Source of the DNA: Zhihengliuella sp. ISTPL4
GTDB taxonomy: Bacteria; Actinomycetota; Actinomycetes; Actinomycetales; Microbacteriaceae
DNA: 64,000 nucleotides
Assembly (NCBI RefSeq): GCF_002848265.1
Contig: NZ_CP025422.1
Span: 2,200,727-2,264,726 of the forward strand
Reading direction: 5' to 3'
Shown: in pieces, positions 26,689 through 34,659 of the stretch
How positions within the stretch are numbered: position 1 is the stretch's first letter
Layout of the letters: each line of letters begins with the position of its first letter
Program-made: the position numbers and the translations under genes
The notes under the pieces: model-generated
Told to the model about the DNA's origin: nothing
Database searches by the model: none
The model's input: only the letters and a program-made list of their open reading frames with translations

Positions 26689-27579
26689 TCAGCCCTTCGT
26701 CCCGCTGAACGCGATGCCCTGGATGAACTGCCGCTGCAGGATCATGAACGTCACCAGCATGGGCAGGGTCGCCAGCAGCGCACCCGCCATGAGCACCGGG
26801 TAGTCGGTGCCGTGGATGCCGACGAGCTGCGAGAGTCCGACCGACAGCGGCATCTTCGCCGGATCGGTCGTCACGATCAGCGGCCACAGCAGATCATTCC
26901 AGGACCACAGCACGGTGAACACCACAAGTGCGATGATGCCAGGCTTCGCGAGCGGAACCATGATCCGCCAGAAGGTCTGCCACGGATTCGCCCCGTCGAT
27001 GCGCGCCGCCTCCTCCAGCTCCGCCGGCATGGAGAGGAAGAACTGCCGCATCAGGAAGGTCCCGAAGGCGCTGAAGATGCCGGGCACGATGAGCGCCTGC
27101 AGCGTGTTCAGCCAGCCGAGCGTTTGGATGATCTCGTACTGCGGCAGTAGGTAGAGCTGCGAGGGCACCATGAGCACCGAGAGGAAGACGACGAACAGGG
27201 CGTTCCGGCCGGGGAAGGCGATGCGCGCGAACGCGTAGCCCGCCATGGTGCACAGGGCGACCTGGCCGACCGTGCGGCCGACGGTGAGGAGCACGGAGTT
27301 CAGGAACATCTGCCCGAACGGCATCGAATCGAAGACCTCGGCGAAGTTCGTGAACACCCACTCGCGCGGGAGGAACGACGGCGGCACCTGCACCGAGTCG
27401 GACAGCGTCTTGAACGAGGTCAGCAGCTGCCAGACGAACGGGAACACCATGAGCGCCGCACCGACGATGAGGACGACGTGCACGACCCACAGTCCGCGGT
27501 TCCGGGGCGTGCCCGCCCTCCGCGATCGTGCGGAGGCGGCACCGACGACCGCGCGGGTGTCGAGGGAGACGTCACTCAT
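26689..27579 (-). CDS. Carbohydrate ABC transporter permease (MalG-like, CUT1)
   Basis: 296 residues with six predicted membrane helices and the permease EAA loop EEAARIDGANPWQTFWRI (docks the ATPase). It overlaps the other permease gene by 8 nt. No ATPase gene is in this operon, as is common for actinobacterial CUT1 systems that share a multitasking MsmK/MsiK-type ATPase. Confidence 0.94.
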   Translation of the reverse strand: MSDVSLDTRAVVGAASARSRRAGTPRNRGLWVVHVVLIVGAALMVFPFVWQLLTSFKTLSDSVQVPPSFLPREWVFTNFAEVFDSMPFGQMFLNSVLLTVGRTVGQVALCTMAGYAFARIAFPGRNALFVVFLSVLMVPSQLYLLPQYEIIQTLGWLNTLQALIVPGIFSAFGTFLMRQFFLSMPAELEEAARIDGANPWQTFWRIMVPLAKPGIIALVVFTVLWSWNDLLWPLIVTTDPAKMPLSVGLSQLVGIHGTDYPVLMAGALLATLPMLVTFMILQRQFIQGIAFSGTKG

Positions 27580-28534
27580 AGTGCACCCACTTCTTCTGCA
27601 GCCGGAACTGCACGATCGTCAGCACGAGGATGATCAGCAGCAGGAGGAAGGCGACGGCGGCGGCGTACCCGCGGTCGTTGTCGAGGAAGCCCGCTTCGTA
27701 GAACAGGTACACGACCGTGCGGGTGTTCGGCATCGCGGGGTTACTGCGGCCGAGCATCATGTAGATGAGGTCGAACACCTGCAGGGCTCCGATCACGCTG
27801 ATGACGCTGACGAAGAAGATCGAGGGCGACAGCAGCGGGATCGTGATGGAGAAGAACTTCCGCACGGGACCCGCCCCGTCGAGGTCGGCCGCCTCCATGA
27901 TCGTGTCCGGGATGCCCTGGAGTCCGGCGAGGAAGATGACGATGTTCGTCCCCAGCCCCGCCCAGATGCCGACGACGGCGATCGCGATCAGCGCGGTGTT
28001 CGGATCGGTGAGCCAGCTCCGACCCTCGACGCCGACCGCACCGAGGGCGGCGTTCAGCACGCCGTAGTCGCCGTTGTAGATCATGCGCCAGACGAGGGCG
28101 ATGGCCGCGGGCATCGTGACGACCGGGATGAAGTAGAGCGTGCGATACGCGCTGCGCCCCTTGAGGCCGGTGGTGTTCAGCAGCGCGGCGATGGCGACCG
28201 CGAGGGGGATGCCGATGAGCGCGATCACCGTGTAGACCGCGGTGTTGCGCAGGGCGCCGAGGAGCTCCGGATCCTGGAACAGCCGCACGTAGTTCTCGAA
28301 CCCGATCCACTCGGACCCGCCGAAGGGACCCGATTTCGTGAAGGAGATGATGAGCGTGCGCACGGTCGGCCACAGGTAGAACACGGCCAGCCCCAGGGCT
28401 GTGGGCCCGAGGAAGACGAGGGCCCACCACGGCGAGGCGCCGGGCGTGCGGCGCCGCCGGCGCGCACCGGAGGGCGAGGCCTCCGGTGCGCGCCCGGTTG
28501 CGGGCGCGACCGCACGAGGCGCGAGGACGGTCAT
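27572..28534 (-). CDS. Carbohydrate ABC transporter permease (MalF-like, CUT1)
   Basis: 320 residues from ATG 28534, with AGGAG inside the end of the solute-binding gene. A basic cytoplasmic N-terminus of about 35 residues is followed by six membrane helices, with an EAA-type loop (MEAADLDGAGPVRKFFSI). It pairs with the MalG-like permease encoded immediately downstream and the binding protein encoded 4 nt upstream. Confidence 0.94.
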   Translation of the reverse strand: MTVLAPRAVAPATGRAPEASPSGARRRRRTPGASPWWALVFLGPTALGLAVFYLWPTVRTLIISFTKSGPFGGSEWIGFENYVRLFQDPELLGALRNTAVYTVIALIGIPLAVAIAALLNTTGLKGRSAYRTLYFIPVVTMPAAIALVWRMIYNGDYGVLNAALGAVGVEGRSWLTDPNTALIAIAVVGIWAGLGTNIVIFLAGLQGIPDTIMEAADLDGAGPVRKFFSITIPLLSPSIFFVSVISVIGALQVFDLIYMMLGRSNPAMPNTRTVVYLFYEAGFLDNDRGYAAAVAFLLLLIILVLTIVQFRLQKKWVHYE

Positions 28535-28538
28535 GCGG

Positions 28539-29801
28539 TCACTCCTGCTCGGCGTCCAGCGCGGTCTGCATCTGCGCGGCGAGGTCCTGCAGGCCGTCCT
28601 TCGGGGAGACCGCTCCGGACCACACCTGGGAGAGCACCTCGCTCTCGATGCTCGTCCACGCGGAGGTGTTCTTCGACACGGGGTACGGGACGGCCGTCTC
28701 CAGCGCGTCGATGTAGACCTGCAGGTCGTACTGCGGGAGGGCGTCAACCCACGCCTGCTGCGTGCCGTTGTACGCGGGGATCACGGTGCCGGTCTCGGCC
28801 TGGATCTTCGCGGCCTGCTCGCCGCTGGCGAAGGCGGCGAAGTCCTTGGCCTCCTCCACGTGCGCGCTCTTGGCGTTCGCGACGTTCCCGACGCCGTGGA
28901 TCACGCTCTGGTTGCCCTCCGGACCCGCCGGCAGCGGGGCCACGTCGACGTTGCCGCCGATGTCCGCGTTGTCCGCGTAGGCGATGGCGGCCCAGGAGCC
29001 GTTCTGGAACATGGCGACCTTGCCGGACAGGAAGAAGTCCTCCGGGTTCGTGTCCGTCATCTGCTGCGCCGTGGGCGAGGAGCCTTCGGCGATGAGGTCG
29101 GTCCACAGCTCGATGCCCTCGAGAGCTTCGGGGGAGCCGTAGCCGCTCTCGGTACCGTCCGCGGAGATGACCTCGCCGCCGGCCTGCGCGATGGAGTTGT
29201 AGAAGTTCTCCTGGCCGTACTGGCTGGCGGCGACGCCGAACTGGCCCTTGGCGGAGTCGGTCAGCTTCGCGGCCGCGGAACGGAAGTCGTCCCAGGTCCA
29301 GCCCGCGCTCGGGTACTCCACCCCCGCGGCGTCGAACAGCGCCTTGTTGTACCAGAGCGCGACGGTGTCGAAGTCCTTCGGGGCGCCGTAGAGCGCGTCG
29401 TCGTAGGTGTAGAGGTCGACGAGCCCCTGAGGGTAGTCGGCGGCGTCCACGGCGTCGAGCGGGGCGAGCTGGCCGTTCGCGGCGTAGAGCTGGAAGTTCG
29501 GGCCGTTCATCCAGAACACGTCGGCCGCCGAGCCGCCCGTCACCGCGGTCTGGAGCTTGGTGAAGTACTCCTTGTACGGCGTGACCTGGATCTCGATCGT
29601 GACGTTCGGGTGCTCCTCGGTGTACGCGGCGGCGATGTCCTCCATCGCGGGCTTCTGGTTCTCGTCCCAGATCGCGTAGCTGAGGGTGATGTCGCCGCCC
29701 GCGGACTCCCCCGTGGCGGAGGAGGAGCAGGCGGAGAGCGCCAAGACGGCGGCCGCGGAGGCGGCGAGAGCGCCGAGGGCGCGGCGGGAGGTGCGGGGCA
29801 T
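28539..29801 (-). CDS. Extracellular sugar-binding lipoprotein (CUT1)
   Basis: 420 residues from ATG 29801, with AAAGGAG upstream. Lipoprotein signal peptide with lipobox LSAC, then a SBP_bac_1 fold (LSYAIWDENQKPAMEDIAAAYTEEHPNVTIEI region at the start; FFLSGKVAMFQNGSW near the ligand cleft). It captures a sugar outside the membrane for the two permeases encoded downstream. First gene of a five-gene operon (binding protein, two permeases, LacI, Gfo/Idh). The substrate is unknown; no glycosidase is present in the operon. Confidence 0.95.
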   Translation of the reverse strand: MPRTSRRALGALAASAAAVLALSACSSSATGESAGGDITLSYAIWDENQKPAMEDIAAAYTEEHPNVTIEIQVTPYKEYFTKLQTAVTGGSAADVFWMNGPNFQLYAANGQLAPLDAVDAADYPQGLVDLYTYDDALYGAPKDFDTVALWYNKALFDAAGVEYPSAGWTWDDFRSAAAKLTDSAKGQFGVAASQYGQENFYNSIAQAGGEVISADGTESGYGSPEALEGIELWTDLIAEGSSPTAQQMTDTNPEDFFLSGKVAMFQNGSWAAIAYADNADIGGNVDVAPLPAGPEGNQSVIHGVGNVANAKSAHVEEAKDFAAFASGEQAAKIQAETGTVIPAYNGTQQAWVDALPQYDLQVYIDALETAVPYPVSKNTSAWTSIESEVLSQVWSGAVSPKDGLQDLAAQMQTALDAEQE

Positions 29802-29849
29802 CGAGGTCTCCTTTGACGGGTGCACGAGAAGGCGGTGCGCGATGTTAAC

Positions 29850-29865
29850 CGTTTAGCGTTAAACG
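29850..29865 (-). promoter_or_regulatory. LacI-type operator of the 25-30 kb sugar operon
   Basis: CGTTTAGCGTTAAACG has perfect 6-bp arms CGTTTA/TAAACG around a 4-nt centre, 49 nt upstream of the binding-protein start. Flanking bases extend it as two overlapping GTTAAnCGnTTAGC-like repeats. It is unlike the operator family at 37-48 kb, so the regulator at 25630 is the likely binder. Confidence 0.7.
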
Positions 29866-29913
29866 ATTAGCAGCGAGAGTAGCGCGTGGCGCCTATCCTC
29901 CGCAAGCACGGAT

Positions 29914-30273
29914 CTAGAGCGCGGACCCCAGCGCGAGCCCGAGCCCCGCGGCGACGAGACCGAGCACGAGCATGCCGACCGCGTCGAACATCGCCACTCC
30001 GCGTTCGCCGTCGCGCCACAGCGCGACCGCGTCGAGCATCGCGGTGCTGAAGGTCGTGTAGCCGCCGAGCAGACCAGCGCCGAGCACGAACGCCGCCTCC
30101 GGCAGCGCCGTCGTCACGAGCCCCAGCGCGAAGGAGCCGGTGAGGTTGACGACGAGGATCCCCCAGGGGAACCGCCAGCCGGCGAGCCGCGCGACGCCGA
30201 GATCGACGAGATAGCGCAGGACCGCGCCGACGCCGCCGGCGAGTGCGGAGGCGAGGAACAGCAGGGGACTCAC
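29914..30273 (-). CDS. crcB: CrcB/Fluc fluoride channel, second subunit
   Basis: 119 residues. The GTG overlaps the stop of the upstream crcB (GTGA, 30270-30273). Four membrane helices with the family motifs GAVLRY, NLTGSFALG and GGYTTFSTA (the Gly-Gly-Tyr-Thr-Thr-Phe-Ser segment that holds the central Na+ site). Fluoride channels are dual-topology dimers; when two genes are adjacent they usually form an antiparallel heterodimer that exports F-. Confidence 0.93.
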   Translation of the reverse strand: MSPLLFLASALAGGVGAVLRYLVDLGVARLAGWRFPWGILVVNLTGSFALGLVTTALPEAAFVLGAGLLGGYTTFSTAMLDAVALWRDGERGVAMFDAVGMLVLGLVAAGLGLALGSAL

Positions 30274-30653
30274 GACAGCGTCCCCCGGCGCGGGCGCCCC
30301 AGCCGGAGCCCCACGGCCGCCGCGAGGAGACCGAGGACGAGACTGCCCGCGGCATACGCCGCGGCGAGGACCGGCGCCGACGCCCACAGGGCCAGCGTGC
30401 CGGTCATGAAGGCGCTGTACGTCGTGAAACCGCCGAGGACGCCGGTGCCCAGCAGCAGCCGCAGCTCCGCGGAAGCCGGGAGCCGCGCCGCCACGATGCC
30501 GATGAGCAGGGCGCCCAGCACATTGGCCAGCAGTACGGCGAGAGGGAATCCGGCCTGGTCGGGGACGAGGAGCGCGAGACCCAGCCGCGCCGCCGTCCCG
30601 AGCGTGCCGCCGAGCGCGACGAGCAGGACGGGACGGAGACTCACGCTGGCCAC
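30270..30653 (-). CDS. crcB: CrcB/Fluc fluoride channel, first subunit
   Basis: 127 residues from GTG 30653, which has GCGAGGAC 4 nt upstream; GTG 30644 is an alternative. Four helices with GTLGTAARLG, NVLGALLIG and GGFTTYSAF. Partner of the overlapping crcB downstream. On the minus strand TTGACA (30691-30686) is a possible -35 element. I could not recognise a fluoride riboswitch in the roughly 80-nt space before the divergent FAD gene. Confidence 0.93.
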   Translation of the reverse strand: MASVSLRPVLLVALGGTLGTAARLGLALLVPDQAGFPLAVLLANVLGALLIGIVAARLPASAELRLLLGTGVLGGFTTYSAFMTGTLALWASAPVLAAAYAAGSLVLGLLAAAVGLRLGRPRRGTLS

Positions 30654-30731
30654 TGTAGTCCTCGCATGACAGCGCGACCGCCGGATGTCAAGGCGTTGGG
30701 GTGTCAGCGGGGACAGGCGTTGACTGTCGGC

Positions 30732-32261
30732 ATGAAGCCCCTCTGGAAGGTCGACCAGGACGCACCCCACGGCACCCCCTTCGATCCCGGCGCGCAGCAC
30801 GACGTGCTCATCGTCGGGGCGGGCCTCACCGGCCTCTCCACCGCGGTGCTGCTGACCCGTGCCGGGCTCGACGTCGTGGTCGTCGACGCCGGCGATGTGG
30901 CGGAGCTGTCGACGGGCGGCAACACCGGCAAGCTCTCCCTCCTCCAGGGGCAGCAGCTCGCCACCATCCGCAAGCACCATCCGGCCGCACTCGTCCAGGC
31001 GTACGTCGACGCCAACCGGGCCGGCATGGAGTGGCTCACCGGCTTCGCGGACAGCGCCGGCCTGAGCTACACCGAGCGGACCGACCACACCTACGCCCAG
31101 GGTCCGGACGGGCTCGAGTCGGTCCGGGCCCAGCACGCCGCCGCGCGCGAGGCGGGACTGCCGACGCGGTTGCTCACCGCGGGCGAGCTGTCGACGCCGT
31201 TCCCCATCGCGGGGGCGGTCGCGCTCGATTCGCAGGTGACGATCGACCCGGTCGCCGTCGCCGACGCGCTCGCGAAGGAGTTCCTCGCCGGCGGCGGCAC
31301 GCTGCACACCGGTGTCCGTGTGACCGGGGCGCACGCCCTCCCCGAGCCGCGGGTGGAGACCACGGCTGGGCCGATGTTCGCCGAGCACATCGTCCTCGCG
31401 ACGGGGACGCCGATCCTCGACCGCGGTCTGTACTTCTCCAAGGTCGCCGGGATGCGGTCATACTGCGTCTCATTCCGGGTCTCCGGTGGGGTGCCGGAGG
31501 GGACGTTCATCTCCGCCGACAGCCCCACGCGGTCCATCCGACCGGTCTCGGCCGCCGACGGTCCGGCAGCGACGGCACAGCTCGTCGTGGGCGGCAACGG
31601 GCATCCGGTCGGACGCTCCGACGGCGAGACTGCGGCGATCGACGACCTCGTGGCCTGGACGCGGCTGCATTTCCCTGATGCGGAGGAGACCCACCGCTGG
31701 TCCGCGCAGGACTACCAGTCGCACAACCTCATCCCGTTCGTCGGCGCGCTGCCGCGCGGCCTCGGTCGCATCCGCATCGCCACCGGGTATGCGAAGTGGG
31801 GACTGTCGAATGCGCCCGCCGCGGCCCTGCGGCTCACCGAGGAGATCATCGGGACGAAGCGCAGCGAGCGCCCGTCCTGGATGCTGCGCCTCGGCACCCG
31901 GCTGACCGTCCCCGCCGACCTCGCGCGCGGCGCCGTCGAGGGCGCGAAGGTGGCCGCCGCCGCCACGAAGGGCTGGGTCGAGGCCGAGACCACCCCTGTC
32001 CCGGTTCCGCAGCCCGCGGAGGGCGAAGGCGTCGTGGCGAACCGCGGCGGTCGCCCGGTCGCCATCTCCACGGTCGACGGCGTGACCCGTGCGGTCAGCG
32101 CGGTGTGCCCGCACCTCGGCGGCATCCTCGACTGGAACGACGCCGAGTGCACGTGGGACTGCCCGCTGCACGCGTCGCGGTTCGCCGCGGACGGCACGCG
32201 CATCGAGGGACCGGCGCTGAACGATCTCCCTGAGGTGCCGCGGACGGTCGGCGGCTCCTGA
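30732..32261 (+). CDS. FAD-dependent oxidoreductase with C-terminal Rieske domain
   Basis: 509 residues, ATG 30732. N-terminal DAO-type FAD domain with VLIVGAGLTGLST (GxGxxG at 29-34) and the RIATGYAKWGLSNAPAAA block near the C-terminal FAD site. A Rieske [2Fe-2S] domain follows with C459/H461 (CPHLGG) and C477/H480 (CPLHASRF). The fusion is a known family in Gram-positive bacteria; the Rieske centre probably passes electrons to or from the flavin. Substrate unknown. Divergent from the crcB pair; ends 1 nt before the convergent nitroreductase stop, with no room for a terminator. Confidence 0.93.
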   Translation: MKPLWKVDQDAPHGTPFDPGAQHDVLIVGAGLTGLSTAVLLTRAGLDVVVVDAGDVAELSTGGNTGKLSLLQGQQLATIRKHHPAALVQAYVDANRAGMEWLTGFADSAGLSYTERTDHTYAQGPDGLESVRAQHAAAREAGLPTRLLTAGELSTPFPIAGAVALDSQVTIDPVAVADALAKEFLAGGGTLHTGVRVTGAHALPEPRVETTAGPMFAEHIVLATGTPILDRGLYFSKVAGMRSYCVSFRVSGGVPEGTFISADSPTRSIRPVSAADGPAATAQLVVGGNGHPVGRSDGETAAIDDLVAWTRLHFPDAEETHRWSAQDYQSHNLIPFVGALPRGLGRIRIATGYAKWGLSNAPAAALRLTEEIIGTKRSERPSWMLRLGTRLTVPADLARGAVEGAKVAAAATKGWVEAETTPVPVPQPAEGEGVVANRGGRPVAISTVDGVTRAVSAVCPHLGGILDWNDAECTWDCPLHASRFAADGTRIEGPALNDLPEVPRTVGGS

Positions 32262-32262
32262 C

Positions 32263-33069
32263 TCAGGTCCGGGCCGGCGGAGCGTCCCAGCCCTGCTGCG
32301 GGCTGTCGCAGTCCTCGCGGAACACGTACTGCGACACGAGCTTGCGCTGACTGCTGGACCAGTCGATCGCCGGGCGGCGCTGCTCCGGCGGCAGGTAACC
32401 GAGCCGGTAGACGGCCATGAGCTCCAGGTCGTCGGGCACCCGCAGCAATCGCACGATCTCGTCCCAGCGCCCCGGCACCTCCATCGGGAACGAGATGAAC
32501 TGGATGCCCATGCCCAGCTCGACCGTGGTCAGCCAGACGTTCTCCATGGCCGCACCCATGCTGAACACGGAATAGAACGACGACAGCTGCCCCGGCCGGT
32601 ACTCGCTGCGATCGAGCATGACGCCGAGCAGGAGGGGCGATCCGGCCACGAGCTTCCGGTTCTCCGAGCCCAGCGTCTTCGGCACGCCGAACGTGTTCAT
32701 CAGGGTCTGGCCACGCTTGGTGAACACCTGCGATGTGAAGGGCCGCAGCGGCGCAGGGAGCTTGTCGAACAGCATGCCGCTGCGCTTCTCCTCCATCTCC
32801 TCCTGGCTGAAGCGGAAGTACGGCTTGTACCGCTCGAAGAATGTGCCGTTCGACATCGCCTCCGTCATGCTTTCGCCGGAGATGCGCGCGATCTCGTCGA
32901 TCGTGTCGCGGTTCTCGATCACGACGAACCGCCACGGCTGGCTGTTGAGCTGCGACGGCGCACGACCGGCCGCCTCCAGGAGGATGCGCTGGTGCTCCTC
33001 GGAGACCGGGTCGGGCAGGAACGCTCCGTTCGTGGTCTTGCGGCGGCGGATGGCGTCGAGGAGTTCCAT
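32263..33069 (-). CDS. Nitroreductase family protein
   Basis: 268 residues from ATG 33069. FMN-binding start [11 protein letters not shown] with the typical [15 protein letters not shown] (residues about 37-51), and [20 protein letters not shown] in the dimer core. Such enzymes reduce nitro compounds, quinones or enones with NAD(P)H. It begins 4 nt after the small membrane-protein gene and is probably co-transcribed with it. Confidence 0.92.
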   Translation of the reverse strand: MELLDAIRRRKTTNGAFLPDPVSEEHQRILLEAAGRAPSQLNSQPWRFVVIENRDTIDEIARISGESMTEAMSNGTFFERYKPYFRFSQEEMEEKRSGMLFDKLPAPLRPFTSQVFTKRGQTLMNTFGVPKTLGSENRKLVAGSPLLLGVMLDRSEYRPGQLSSFYSVFSMGAAMENVWLTTVELGMGIQFISFPMEVPGRWDEIVRLLRVPDDLELMAVYRLGYLPPEQRRPAIDWSSSQRKLVSQYVFREDCDSPQQGWDAPPART

Positions 33070-33073
33070 GCAG

Positions 33074-33469
33074 TCACTTCCGGTCGGAGGGGAGGCGCGA
33101 GACCACGAGGCCCGCGAGGACGAAGGGCGCCGCCGTGAGGGCGACGAGGGGGTGTCGCCGGGTGTGCGTGCCGGCGTAGGGGATCGCGGCCAGGGGGATG
33201 GCGGCGGGGAGGAGCGCGCGGGCGGCGCGGCGTCCGCGCGGCGCGCCGGCGGCGAGGCCTGCGACGACGGCGAGTCCCGTCGTCGCACAGGTCAGGATGT
33301 AGAGGGCGTGATGCACCCAGCGGAACCGACGAGTGTCGATGAGCCGTGCCGCCACCGCGGCCCCGAGGGCGCAGTTCGCCGCATACGCCGTCGCCGCCGC
33401 GGCGAAGGCTCCGGACGCGGGGCGGTCGTGCCGGCGCTTCCGTCGTGCCCGTCGCGCTCGCCCCGTCAT
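33074..33469 (-). CDS. Small membrane protein of unknown function
   Basis: 131 residues. A basic N-terminus ([11 protein letters not shown]) is followed by about four hydrophobic helices (from about 20 to 125). No recognised family. The 4-nt gap to the nitroreductase start suggests translational linkage. Its N-terminus should be cytoplasmic by the positive-inside rule. Confidence 0.75.
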   Translation of the reverse strand: MTGRARRARRKRRHDRPASGAFAAAATAYAANCALGAAVAARLIDTRRFRWVHHALYILTCATTGLAVVAGLAAGAPRGRRAARALLPAAIPLAAIPYAGTHTRRHPLVALTAAPFVLAGLVVSRLPSDRK

Positions 33470-33518
33470 GGCACGACCCTACGCCCTCCCCTCCTCCCCC
33501 GATCCACCCCCTTGCGTG

Positions 33519-33577
33519 CGAGCCACCCCCTTGAGTACGACCGCAGCGGGGTGGGTCGTACGCAAGGGGGTGGCTCG
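33519..33577. terminator. Long palindrome downstream of the MerR gene
   Basis: CGAGCCACCCCCTTGAGTACGACC-like left arm (33519-33542; core CGAGCCACCCCCTTG) pairs with the right arm (33554-33577; core CAAGGGGGTGGCTCG). A direct half copy, CCACCCCCTTGCGT, precedes it at 33504. GATCCA / TGGATC at 33501 and 33579 extend the symmetry to the MerR stop codon. Confidence 0.65.
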
Positions 33578-33582
33578 ATGGA

Positions 33583-34446
33583 TCAGAGGGAGACTTCCGC
33601 GTAGATGCGGAGCGCGTCGCGGACGAACTCCGCGCCGCGCGTGCCACCCGCGGACGTCGCGTAGTTCGCGCCGAAGCGCGGGTCTGCGACGTACATCTCG
33701 CCGAGACCGATGACGTACGCCTTGGCTGCGGCGTCCGGTCCCTCCCGAAGGGCGGCGGCCGGAGTGCCGGGGATGCCCGTGAGCCAGGCGACGTGACGAC
33801 GCGCGAGCTCCTGCGCCTCGGCGGACGCCGGATCGATGCCGCTCTCTGCCGCGGCGATCCAGTCGCGTCCGAGGTCGGACACGCGCTGCTGCCAGTCGGC
33901 GCGCTCGGCGTCGCTCATCCCGCGCCACCAGCGGTCGCCGTCGGCGTAGGCCTTCTTCCCCCAGCGGTCCTCGACCTCCTGCTTGTACTGCGTGTGGTCG
34001 AAGCCGTCGAACATGTTCTCTGCCATGAGGTTCTCACCTCCTCTCAATGCCGTGATGGTGGATTCGACCGACGCGATCTGCCGCGCCAGTCGGGTCTGCT
34101 CCTCGCGCAGCAGCGCGAGGTGGGCCTCGAGGGCCGATGCCTCCGCCGCCGAGCCGTCGCCCTGGGCCCCTGAGCCGACCGCCTGGGTCCCTGAGCCGAC
34201 CGCCTGGGTCCCTGAGCCTGTCGAAGGGCCCAGCACCTCCCCGATCTGCGGCAGCCCGAGCCCGAGCTCCCTCAGCAGGAGGATCCGCTGCAACCGCACC
34301 AGGGCCGCGGCGTCATAGTGCCGGTAACCGTTGGCCGCGATGCGCGACGGCGGCAGCAGCCCGATGTCGTCGTAGTGGCGCAACGTCCGGCTCGTCGTCC
34401 CCGCGAGCCGCGCGATCTCCTGAATCGACCAGTCCCGCTCACTCAT
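33583..34446 (-). CDS. MerR family regulator with TipAS ligand domain
   Basis: 287 residues. MerR helix-turn-helix (5-72: WSIQEIARLAGTTSRTLRHYDDIGLLPP region, then YRHYDAAAL), a helical dimerisation region, and a C-terminal TipAS domain (about 145-285) that in TipA binds thiopeptide antibiotics. Residues 73-101 (PSTGSGTQAVGSGTQAVGSG and following) are a Gly/Ser/Thr/Gln repeat encoded by the same dispersed DNA repeat seen at 2.2 kb, lying between the DNA-binding domain and the coiled coil. The promoter has the 19-bp spacer typical of MerR control. Probably a multidrug sensor. Confidence 0.93.
   Translation of the reverse strand: MSERDWSIQEIARLAGTTSRTLRHYDDIGLLPPSRIAANGYRHYDAAALVRLQRILLLRELGLGLPQIGEVLGPSTGSGTQAVGSGTQAVGSGAQGDGSAAEASALEAHLALLREEQTRLARQIASVESTITALRGGENLMAENMFDGFDHTQYKQEVEDRWGKKAYADGDRWWRGMSDAERADWQQRVSDLGRDWIAAAESGIDPASAEAQELARRHVAWLTGIPGTPAAALREGPDAAAKAYVIGLGEMYVADPRFGANYATSAGGTRGAEFVRDALRIYAEVSL
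34160..34228. repeat. Dispersed repeat copies inside the MerR coding sequence
   Basis: A 21-nt unit GCCTGGGTCCCTGAGCCGACC is present about three times head to tail. The last copy ends in CCCTGAGCCTGTCGAAGG, identical to the inverted copy at 2225-2242. It adds roughly 25 in-frame residues to the regulator without a stop codon. Confidence 0.85.
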
Positions 34447-34473
34447 CCCGCCTCCTTCCTGTCGTTCCCCTCC

Positions 34474-34504
34474 ACCGTAGAAGTTGCCGTTACGTCAATG
34501 TCAA
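34474..34504 (-). promoter_or_regulatory. MerR-type promoter with 19-bp spacer
   Basis: On the minus strand, -35 TTGACA (34504-34499) and -10 TACGGT (34479-34474) are separated by 19 nt that contain the dyad GTTGaC...GcCAAC. A 19-bp spacer is the hallmark of promoters twisted open by MerR proteins, so the MerR gene is probably self-activated. The ATG follows 27 nt after the -10. Confidence 0.65.
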
Positions 34505-34513
34505 CTCCGTTCA

Positions 34514-34565
34514 AATCGCCTGAATGGCTCCATTTCCGTACCGAGATGGGACCGATCAGGCGATT
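34514..34565. repeat. Imperfect palindrome in the MerR-DUF4097 divergent region
   Basis: AATCGCCTGA (34514-34523) pairs with TCAGGCGATT (34556-34565). Inside, GGCTCCAT and ATGGGACC also pair imperfectly. It may insulate the two divergent promoters or be an operator. No T-run. Confidence 0.5.
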
Positions 34566-34590
34566 CGAAGGAAAGAGGGGGTGACGAAAT

Positions 34591-34633
34591 CGAGATATAT
34601 CGTGTTATCGTGACGGCAACACGATATATCGTG
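34591..34633 (+). promoter_or_regulatory. Pair of PadR-type operators
   Basis: CGAGATATATCGTG (34591-34604) and the perfect palindrome CACGATATATCGTG (34620-34633) are near-identical 14-mers 29 nt apart, centre to centre, flanking a likely -10 region (TTATCG). They lie just before the DUF4097-padR operon. AT-rich ATATAT-centred palindromes are typical PadR sites. Confidence 0.75.
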
Positions 34634-34659
34634 AATCCCTCGACACAGGAGAAGCAGAC

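Noticed and set aside
30270..30731. Fluoride riboswitch before the crcB pair
   Set aside because: The roughly 80-nt divergent region lacks a recognisable crcB-motif core, and the first crcB begins almost at once after a plausible promoter.
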